Shown here: positions 1 through 5,125 of the stretch, piece after piece
Numbering within the stretch: position 1 is the stretch's first letter
Layout of the letters: each line of letters starts with the position of its first letter
Origin: Clostridia bacterium
Lineage (GTDB): Bacteria > Bacillota > Clostridia > UMGS1810
NCBI GenBank assembly: GCA_017629325.1
Contig: JAGBXL010000045.1
Coordinates: forward strand, 1 to 5,470
Direction of reading: 5' to 3'
Length of the DNA stretch: 5,470 bases
The notes under the pieces: model-generated
Databases searched by the model: none
What the model was told of the DNA's origin: nothing
The model's input: the letters and a program-made list of their open reading frames with translations, nothing else
Translations under genes and position numbers: made by a program

Positions 1-1272
1 CATAATATTGCCAACAAATTCTGTTGGCAGCATTATAGAAGCATCAACAATCGGTTCTTCCATAAATTCTATTTCATTTGGCATAGGAAGGTTTGTTGGG
101 TTATCAATGTTAAGAAGCTCACCGTTTGTTTTGGTAACTTTATATATAACACTCGGAGCTGTTGTTATGATGTCGAGATTATATTCACGCTCAATTCTTT
201 CCTGAATAATTTCCATGTGTAAAAGGCCTAAAAATCCGCATCTGAAACCAAAACCTAATGCAATTGATGTTTCAGGTTCAAATGTGAGCGAAGCATCGTT
301 AAGCTGAAGCTTTTCGAGTGCTTCTCGCAGGTCGGGAAATTTTGAGCCATCGGAAGTGTATATACCACAGAAAACCATTGGATTAACTTTTTTGTATCCC
401 GGAAGAGGCTCATCGGCAGGATTTTCAACAGTTGTAACCGTATCCCCTACCCTTGCATCTGTTACATTTTTTATGCTGGCTGCAATATACCCTACTTCAC
501 CAGCTTTTATACTCTCTGCGGGGATTGTTCCCATAGGCGAAAGATATCCGGTTTCAACAACTGTAAATTCTTTTTTTGTTGCCATAAATCTTATTGTATC
601 GCCCGGTTTTAAGATGCCGTCTTTAACCCTTACATATACGATTACACCCTTATATGCATCATAATATGAATCAAAAATCAGTGCCTTAAGGGGTGCATTT
701 TCATCACCATTAGGTGGTGGAATAAGCTCTACAACCTTTTCTAAAACATCTTCAATTCCTATTCCTTGCTTTGCAGAAATCAGCGGTGCTTCCTGAGCGT
801 CAATACCAATAACATTTTCTATTTCATTTTTAACAAAATCGGGTCTGGCACTTGGAAGATCAATTTTATTGATTACCGGAACAAGTTCTAAATCATGATC
901 AACTGCCAAATAAGTGTTTGCAAGAGTTTGAGCTTCAATGCCCTGTGCAGCATCTACAACAAGAACAGCACCTTCACAAGCAGCTAAACTTCTTGAAACT
1001 TCATAGTTAAAGTCAACATGCCCGGGGGTGTCGATAAGGTTAAAGATGTATTCGTTATTATCCTTAGCTTTATATACTAATTTAACTGCTCTGGCTTTAA
1101 TGGTTATGCCCTTTTCGCGTTCAAGCTCCATATTATCAAGTATCTGATCCTGCATTTCTCTTGAAGTTAAAACTCCTGTTTTTTCAAGCATTCTATCAGC
1201 TAGAGTTGATTTACCATGATCAATATGGGCTATTATGCAAAAATTTCTGATATTTTCCTGTCTGTCTGACAT
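1..1272 (-). CDS. lepA: Elongation factor 4 (LepA), translational GTPase, N-terminal part
   Basis: Ribosome-bound GTPase of the EF-G/EF-Tu class that acts on stalled or mis-translocated ribosomes. The reading frame is open for 424 codons and runs off the left edge; family members are about 600 residues, so the last third, including the LepA-specific C-terminal domain, is outside the window. Visible motifs: G1 P-loop AHIDHGKST (residues 15-23), G2 KGITIKAR (54-61), G3 DTPGH (81-85), G4 NKID (135-138), G5 SAK (166-168), the domain II block YYDAYKG (203-209) and the LepA signature CGFLGLLHME (345-354). The start at 1272 is fixed by GAGGAG at 1279-1284, six bases upstream, and by the MSDRQENIRNF N-terminus just ahead of the P-loop. 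It has its own promoter and is separated from the upstream sugar operon by a terminator, so it is a housekeeping neighbour rather than a member of that operon. Confidence 0.97.
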   Translation of the reverse strand, partial: MSDRQENIRNFCIIAHIDHGKSTLADRMLEKTGVLTSREMQDQILDNMELEREKGITIKARAVKLVYKAKDNNEYIFNLIDTPGHVDFNYEVSRSLAACEGAVLVVDAAQGIEAQTLANTYLAVDHDLELVPVINKIDLPSARPDFVKNEIENVIGIDAQEAPLISAKQGIGIEDVLEKVVELIPPPNGDENAPLKALIFDSYYDAYKGVIVYVRVKDGILKPGDTIRFMATKKEFTVVETGYLSPMGTIPAESIKAGEVGYIAASIKNVTDARVGDTVTTVENPADEPLPGYKKVNPMVFCGIYTSDGSKFPDLREALEKLQLNDASLTFEPETSIALGFGFRCGFLGLLHMEIIQERIEREYNLDIITTAPSVIYKVTKTNGELLNIDNPTNLPMPNEIEFMEEPIVDASIMLPTEFVGNIM

Positions 1273-1302
1273 AATTTTCTCCTCAATAATATAATATTAT
1301 AT

Positions 1303-1331
1303 ATTTTATCATATTTAAAGAGATTTTACAA
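1303..1331 (-). promoter_or_regulatory. Predicted sigma-A promoter of lepA
   Basis: Read on the minus strand: -35 TTGTAA (1326-1331), 17-base spacer, -10 TAAAAT (1303-1308), with TG one base before the -10 (extended -10 element, within 1309-1311). It matches consensus at 4/6 and 5/6. It lies between the T-tract of the upstream terminator and the lepA ribosome binding site, leaving a leader of roughly 25 bases. The region is very AT-rich, so chance matches are possible. Confidence 0.6.
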
Positions 1332-1336
1332 TATAT

Positions 1337-1373
1337 AAAAAGAAAAAAGAACTGAGTATTACTCAGTTCTTTT
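1337..1373 (-). terminator. Intrinsic terminator of the nagA-nagB-fsa operon
   Basis: A perfect 13-bp inverted repeat (1345-1357 with 1361-1373, loop of 3 bases) contains the arm GAACTGAGT. On the minus strand it is followed by a T-tract of twelve positions with a single C (1337-1348, overlapping the base of the stem). It begins five bases after the stop codon of the aldolase gene, the standard position for Rho-independent termination. It insulates lepA from the sugar operon. Confidence 0.93.
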
Positions 1374-1377
1374 AGTG

Positions 1378-2058
1378 TTACAGGTCGAGAATTGTTTTAT
1401 CGCCATACACAGACGCCCAGTCTTTTTCAAAACCTTCTATTGAAATACTTGTCATAGGATGATTTACAATGTTTTCTAAAACATCGGCGGTAACTGTTGC
1501 ACTATGGCAACCTGCCGCAGCACATTTATGAACCTGTTCAACATTTTTAAAGCTGGCTGCAACAACCTGGCAATCCATGTTGTATTTACTTAATTGACAC
1601 ACAATTTCTTCAACCACGTTAATACCGTCGCCAAGAATATTATCAAGTCTGTTAACATAAGGTGCAACAAAATCAGCTCCTGCTTTAGCTGCAATGAGAG
1701 CTTGGGCAGGTGTGAATATTGCAGTTATAGTAACGCCTATATCAAGCTTTTGTCTTTTAATTTCCATAGTAGCTTTTAAACCTTCTTCGCTAATAGGAAT
1801 CTTAATATAGAAATTACCGCCAAGCTCTTTCTTTAAAAGTTTGGCTTCTTCTACAATCTTTTCAGCTTTTTTTTGAACTGTTTGAACGTGAAGCATTTTA
1901 TCGTAACCGATAATGTTTCTTATCTCTTTTAAAAGATCCCAAAAATCTGCTTTTTCTTTTGAAATTATGGTTGGATTTGTTGTTACACCCGCAAGAGGAT
2001 AATACTCGTTACAGTGCTTTATTGCTTCTAAATCAGCTGTATCTAATATATATATCAT
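1378..2058 (-). CDS. fsa: Fructose-6-phosphate aldolase / transaldolase-family (TalC/FSA-like) aldolase
   Basis: Class I (Schiff-base) aldolase of the short transaldolase family, 226 residues against about 220 for E. coli FSA; cytosolic (beta/alpha)8 barrel. Family enzymes either cleave fructose 6-phosphate to dihydroxyacetone and glyceraldehyde 3-phosphate or act as transaldolases. Residues visible by motif alignment with E. coli FsaA: Asp6 (LDTAD), Asn28 in GVTTNPT, Gln59 (HVQT), Schiff-base Lys86 in FYIKIP, Thr112, Tyr134 and Arg137 in APYVNRLD, and Ser169 in VAASF. Gln59 is the residue typical of FSA; transaldolases usually have Glu there, so aldolase activity is favoured, though not proven. 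The start at 2058 has AGGAG at 2068-2072, nine bases upstream. It is the third gene of the nagA operon, 69 bases after the NagB-like gene, and is followed at once by a strong terminator. The natural substrate may be another ketose phosphate. Confidence 0.92.
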   Translation of the reverse strand: MIYILDTADLEAIKHCNEYYPLAGVTTNPTIISKEKADFWDLLKEIRNIIGYDKMLHVQTVQKKAEKIVEEAKLLKKELGGNFYIKIPISEEGLKATMEIKRQKLDIGVTITAIFTPAQALIAAKAGADFVAPYVNRLDNILGDGINVVEEIVCQLSKYNMDCQVVAASFKNVEQVHKCAAAGCHSATVTADVLENIVNHPMTSISIEGFEKDWASVYGDKTILDL

Positions 2059-2086
2059 TTTAACATTCTCCTATGTTGAAAAATGA

Positions 2087-2115
2087 GAGCGTGCAACATT
2101 GTTAATTGCACGCTC
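2087..2115 (-). other. Intergenic RNA hairpin between the nagB-like gene and fsa
   Basis: A perfect 10-bp inverted repeat, GAGCGTGCAA (2087-2096) and TTGCACGCTC (2106-2115), has a 9-base loop. It sits between the stop of the NagB-like gene and the ribosome binding site of the aldolase gene. On the minus strand it is followed by TCATTTTTC, a weak and slightly displaced T-run. It could be a partial terminator that lowers aldolase expression, or a 3'-end stabiliser/processing site for the upstream mRNA. It does not occlude the AGGAG at 2068-2072. Confidence 0.65.
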
Positions 2116-2127
2116 ATAAAAACTAAA

Positions 2128-3099
2128 TTAATAACCAACTTTTTCCCAGCATTCAAATGGAGCTGCAAGTTCTTCACTGATATAAACCTGAGTTTTCTTT
2201 GTCTGGAGCATTGAGCTTGGGAGATAAGGTGTGATTGGACCGTGTGTGCAAAGACGGCTTGTCATTCTCTGCCATGATGAGAATGTGCCGCAGGTTGCAA
2301 GTGCATGAACTTCAATTCTTTCTTTTGCACGCATTACATCGAGAGGTCCGATAGTTGCTGCACATGGTGGAACATTGGCAATATCACCAGATTGACCGAA
2401 TGTACCATTGAGAGAGTTCTGCATAATTGTCATTGGGTGAAGTTTTACAATCTGTGCGGGCTGATTGAGCCATTCTTCAATATCACCGCTGCCGATGAAT
2501 TCAGGAATAGGGTCAACGAATGCCATGTGGCCTGCCCAACCAGGAGAAGTAGATGCAATATCAGCACCTGTTCCTTCGGTGATATCGTCGATTATTTTAG
2601 AATAATCTTTAATGTTTGCATTTGTGGGGAAATGAACATTTTCCATAGGCATACGGAGCTTCTCATCGATCTGGTAGTAAAGATACTTGATCATGGAATG
2701 AGCAAAACCTGCTTCGTATGTAATAGGAGCAATGTTGCCATTTTCATCTGCCCATTCATCTTCTGCTACAAGGTGAACTTTTCTACAATCAATACCGAAG
2801 TAGTTGATGAGCTGTGCAAGAGGAATGTAGGTATCGGGTTCGGGGTTACCGAGAATCATTGTAAAGCTCTTGCCTGCTTCAGATGCAGCTCTGAGGCGTT
2901 CGAAAAGTGTTGCAATGAGAACTGGATGGGGGTTCATCATAACTTTTACGTTAAATTCTGGGTGCCACCAGTCTTCTCTTTTTTCAAGATCTTTGCCGCT
3001 GAGGCTACGAACATAATCGCAAACCTTTTTGTCCTTAAAAGGAACAAATTCGTGTGGCTGAAAATCGAATTTTGTTGCTGGATCAGTAATAAAACTCAT
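2128..3099 (-). CDS. Divergent NagB-family protein (glucosamine-6-phosphate deaminase/isomerase-like)
   Basis: Cytosolic sugar-phosphate isomerase/deaminase of the NagB/6-phosphogluconolactonase superfamily, 323 residues against about 265 in E. coli NagB; the extra length is mostly an N-terminal extension of about 50 residues. Recognisable blocks: a phosphate-loop region ILGNPEPDT (82-90) in place of GLPTGGTP; EDEW (113-116) matching MDEY, which keeps the catalytic acid Asp114; and PGWAGHMAFVDP (186-197) matching NDGHIAFNEP, with His191 kept but the ring-opening Asp replaced by Ala189 and the Glu by Asp196. The start ATG overlaps the nagA stop as ATGA, with AAGGAGAA around 3108-3115 inside the end of nagA, so translation is probably coupled. 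The operon position directly after a NagA homologue supports a role in amino-sugar phosphate breakdown, converting the deacetylated product to a ketose phosphate plus ammonia. The altered motifs mean the exact substrate and reaction are uncertain. Confidence 0.85.
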   Translation of the reverse strand: MSFITDPATKFDFQPHEFVPFKDKKVCDYVRSLSGKDLEKREDWWHPEFNVKVMMNPHPVLIATLFERLRAASEAGKSFTMILGNPEPDTYIPLAQLINYFGIDCRKVHLVAEDEWADENGNIAPITYEAGFAHSMIKYLYYQIDEKLRMPMENVHFPTNANIKDYSKIIDDITEGTGADIASTSPGWAGHMAFVDPIPEFIGSGDIEEWLNQPAQIVKLHPMTIMQNSLNGTFGQSGDIANVPPCAATIGPLDVMRAKERIEVHALATCGTFSSWQRMTSRLCTHGPITPYLPSSMLQTKKTQVYISEELAAPFECWEKVGY

Positions 3100-4232
3100 T
3101 TTAATATTTCTCCTTTTATTATTGTATTTTTAACATTAAACCATTGGTCAACAATGATTAAGTTTCCAAGATTACCTTTCCTAATTTGACCAAGCTCGGG
3201 CAAATTAAGAAGTTTAGATGGGTTTAGTGATGCAAATTTAAATACATCACATATAGAACTTCCCGTGTGAACCATCATATTGCGGCATGCAATATCAAGT
3301 GTTAGTTTTGAGCCTGCAATATCTCCGCCCCAGTCAAAGTTAATATCAAAGGCTTCTTCTAATCCGGGAATTGGCGGACCGTCTGCAACAAAAGAATCGG
3401 CAATAAGGATTATTTTGTCATCACCTTTAATTTTTTTAACAAGACGAAGCATATATGGATGAACATGAACACCCATAGAATCACAAATGAGTTCGGCATA
3501 GATTGAATCATTATAGTTTACGGTTTCATCAACACAAACACCGCGAACTTCGGGATAATTTTCAAGAGTTCCGGTTGCATTTGTATGATGTGTGCCTAAT
3601 TTGAGTCCGTAAGGCATAAGAGCTTCTATCTGCTGGGGAGTAGCTTCACTATGTGCAACAGAAAAAACAATGTTTGGAATAGCTTCTTTAACATCTTTTA
3701 CAAAATCGAGTATGCCTTCTCTTTCAGGTGCTATACACCAAACCTTTGCCATATCCTTTGTTGCTTCAACAACTTCGGCATAATCAGATTTAACAATAGC
3801 ATCTTTCCACATATTTTTTTCTTTGTCGCATCCAAAATCAGGATTAAGGTATGGACCTTCCATATATAAGCCTAATATATTTTTACCTTTTCCTTGAGCA
3901 ATTGCATCCTTGATTTTTTTTACAGCATCAAGATGTTCCTCTTTATTCATACTGTAAAAGAGTGCTGGTAAAACAGATGTAACACCATGATCAATGAGTG
4001 TTTTTGAACACTTAACAGGATCTTCGTGAAAATATGTAGTACCATCTGCATGGGTATGAATATCAATAAGACCAGGACCAACATAATTTCCTTCGGCATC
4101 AATTACCTGTGCTCCAGCGGGGATTTCTATTTTTTTACCAAAATCAAAAATCTTTCCGTCTTCAACAAGGATTGTTGCATTTGGAATATAGTGATCTGGC
4201 ATTACCAGTGTTGCATTTGTAATAGCAAGCAT
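3096..4232 (-). CDS. nagA: N-acetylglucosamine-6-phosphate deacetylase family (NagA)
   Basis: Metal-dependent amidohydrolase that removes acetate from an N-acetylated hexosamine 6-phosphate in the cytosol, the first committed step of amino-sugar breakdown. It has 378 residues, the normal length. Motifs in order: GPGLIDIHTHA (52-62) with the HxH pair His59/His61; MEGPYLNP (124-131) with metal ligand Glu125; VAHSEA (192-197) with His194; THHTNA (214-219) with His215; His256/His258 in DSMGVHVHP; LIADSF (276-281) with catalytic Asp279; AGSKLTLD (306-313); and the C-terminal ASLNPSKLL to LGNLIIVD block. The start at 4232 is set by AAGGAG at 4241-4246, eight bases upstream. It is the first gene of the leftward operon, behind a perfect consensus promoter. 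Oddities: the usual KKGAH after EGPxLNP reads FGCD, and the DGxHV loop is two residues longer (DSMGVHV), so substrate preference may differ from GlcNAc-6-phosphate. Another N-acylated sugar phosphate is possible. Confidence 0.9.
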   Translation of the reverse strand: MLAITNATLVMPDHYIPNATILVEDGKIFDFGKKIEIPAGAQVIDAEGNYVGPGLIDIHTHADGTTYFHEDPVKCSKTLIDHGVTSVLPALFYSMNKEEHLDAVKKIKDAIAQGKGKNILGLYMEGPYLNPDFGCDKEKNMWKDAIVKSDYAEVVEATKDMAKVWCIAPEREGILDFVKDVKEAIPNIVFSVAHSEATPQQIEALMPYGLKLGTHHTNATGTLENYPEVRGVCVDETVNYNDSIYAELICDSMGVHVHPYMLRLVKKIKGDDKIILIADSFVADGPPIPGLEEAFDINFDWGGDIAGSKLTLDIACRNMMVHTGSSICDVFKFASLNPSKLLNLPELGQIRKGNLGNLIIVDQWFNVKNTIIKGEILK

Positions 4233-4264
4233 ACAATCATCTCCTTATAATCACTAACATCTAA

Positions 4265-4293
4265 ATTATACATTTTTACATAAATATTGTCAA
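4265..4293 (-). promoter_or_regulatory. Consensus sigma-A promoter of the nagA operon
   Basis: On the minus strand: TTGACA (4288-4293), exactly 17 bases, TATAAT (4265-4270). Both hexamers are perfect. Transcription should start near 4258, giving a leader of about 25 bases before the nagA ATG at 4232. With a promoter this strong, regulation of a catabolic operon would most simply be by a repressor, but no operator can be named with confidence. Confidence 0.9.
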
Positions 4294-4334
4294 CACATTA
4301 TTTAATAATTTTTAATATTATTTTGACGTAATCA

Positions 4335-4363
4335 TTGACATAAATTGCTGTAAGATGTATAAT
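4335..4363 (+). promoter_or_regulatory. Consensus sigma-A promoter of the TIM-like/SIS operon
   Basis: TTGACA (4335-4340), exactly 17 bases, TATAAT (4358-4363). Both hexamers are perfect, mirroring the nagA promoter. The two -35 boxes are 41 bases apart. Transcription should start near 4370, about 30 bases before the ATG at 4400. This also rules out the in-frame ATG at 4355, which lies across the end of the spacer. Confidence 0.9.
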
Positions 4364-4386
4364 ATAACATATTTTATTAACACATT

Positions 4387-4392
4387 AGGAGG
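4387..4392 (+). promoter_or_regulatory. Ribosome binding site fixing the start of the TIM-like gene
   Basis: A full AGGAGG lies seven bases before the ATG at 4400. It decides between this start and the in-frame upstream ATG at 4355, which overlaps the promoter -10 region and would not be on the transcript. Confidence 0.93.
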
Positions 4393-4399
4393 AATTATA

Positions 4400-5101
4400 A
4401 TGTACAAAGATTTTAAAATCAGTGCACCGTTTTTTGAAGTGGGTCCTAAAGCCTATCTTTACGGTGAAGAAATGCTTAAACTTGCCAAAGTAATTGACAA
4501 AACAGCAATGAAATATGATGTTGATGTAATAGTAACTCCACAGTATACTGATATCAAACTTCTTGCTGACAACACCGAAAGAATTCTCGTTTTTGCACAG
4601 CACATGGATTCACTCGAAGTTGGAAGAGGCTTAGGAAGTGTGCTCCCCGAAGCTGTTAAAGCTGCCGGTGCTGTTGGTGTTATGCTCAATCATGCCGAAA
4701 AGCCTTTAACACTTGAAGAAATAGAAAAAACAATAAAACGTGCAGATGAAGTTGGCTTAGGTACAATTGTTTGTGCAGATACAGTTGAAGATGTTAAGAA
4801 AATTGCAATGATGGGTCCTAACCTTATTGTTGCAGAACCAACCGAACTTATTGGCACAGGTAAAACAAGTGATACAAGCTATGTTACAGACACAATTAAA
4901 ATGGTAAACGAAATAAATCCTGATATTATGGTGCTTCAGGGTGCCGGTATTTCAAACGGAAACGATGTTTATAACATGATAAAATGTGGTGCTCAGGCAA
5001 CCGGTTCTACAAGTGGTATTATAAAAGCTGCCGATCCTTATGCTATGGTTGAAGAAATGCTCTTTAATCTTAGAAAAGCATGGGACGAATTACATAAATA
5101 A
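4400..5101 (+). CDS. Triose-phosphate isomerase family protein, short archaeal-like type
   Basis: Cytosolic TIM-barrel isomerase of 233 residues, shorter than the roughly 250 of standard bacterial TpiA and closer in motifs to the archaeal type. Visible features: Lys17 in GPKAY, a plausible counterpart of the substrate-binding Lys; FAQHMD (65-70); the electrophile/acid block NHAE (97-100, His98 and Glu100) where bacterial TpiA has GHSE; the catalytic base Glu146 in VAEPTELIGTG (144-154), which also forms the mobile phosphate loop; GAGISNG (181-187); and GSTSGIIKA (202-210) for phosphate binding. All catalytic residues appear present. It heads a rightward operon with a SIS-domain isomerase and is divergent from nagA-nagB-fsa. 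It could supply triose-phosphate isomerisation downstream of the aldolase. Alternatively it may isomerise another short sugar phosphate, since TIM homologues inside sugar loci (for example erythritol catabolism) do so. A separate housekeeping tpiA is expected elsewhere in the genome. Confidence 0.88.
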   Translation: MYKDFKISAPFFEVGPKAYLYGEEMLKLAKVIDKTAMKYDVDVIVTPQYTDIKLLADNTERILVFAQHMDSLEVGRGLGSVLPEAVKAAGAVGVMLNHAEKPLTLEEIEKTIKRADEVGLGTIVCADTVEDVKKIAMMGPNLIVAEPTELIGTGKTSDTSYVTDTIKMVNEINPDIMVLQGAGISNGNDVYNMIKCGAQATGSTSGIIKAADPYAMVEEMLFNLRKAWDELHK

Positions 5102-5110
5102 TAACTTAGA

Positions 5111-5116
5111 AAGGAA
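5111..5116 (+). promoter_or_regulatory. Ribosome binding site of the SIS-domain gene, supporting an ATT start
   Basis: AAGGAA lies nine bases before ATT at 5126. The nearby ATG at 5116 overlaps this site with no spacer and opens only a four-codon frame (MNRH, then stop at 5128-5130). The SIS frame itself is closed by TGA at 5117-5119, so the start must lie after that point. Confidence 0.6.
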
Positions 5117-5125
5117 TGAACCGTC

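Larger units (their letters stand above)
4265..4363. repeat. Inverted 9-mers ATTATACAT / ATGTATAAT in the divergent regulatory region
   Basis: ATTATACAT at 4265-4273 and its exact reverse complement ATGTATAAT at 4355-4363 contain the two -10 boxes plus three further spacer bases. With one gap the similarity extends inward by several bases (TTTTTACA against the complement of TGTAAG). The region also has TTGACG at 4323-4328, twelve bases before the rightward -35, and a repeated AACACATTA at 4292-4300 and 4379-4387. These may be sites for a shared repressor, or simply paired strong promoters. Confidence 0.45.

Noticed and set aside
356..664. A 102-codon plus-strand open frame.
   Set aside because: It lies wholly opposite lepA in a shadow frame and resembles no protein.
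2305..3189. A 294-codon open frame on the plus strand opposite the NagB-like gene and the end of nagA.
   Set aside because: It is the antisense frame of a well-supported gene; its translation is rich in Cys, Phe and Asn with no recognisable domain, and it lacks a credible promoter and ribosome binding site.
4304..4322. AATAAT...ATTATT inverted repeat in the centre of the divergent region.
   Set aside because: It is made only of A and T in an AT-rich tract with a 7-base spacer, so it is expected by chance and does not form a convincing operator.
4355..4399. An upstream in-frame ATG that would extend the TIM-like protein by 15 residues.
   Set aside because: It overlaps the spacer and -10 box of the consensus promoter, upstream of the expected transcript start, and has no ribosome binding site; the ATG at 4400 has a perfect AGGAGG.
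4241..4399. A riboswitch or structured leader (for example glmS-like) in the divergent region.
   Set aside because: The expected leaders are only about 25-30 bases on each side, too short for an aptamer, and no conserved riboswitch core is visible.
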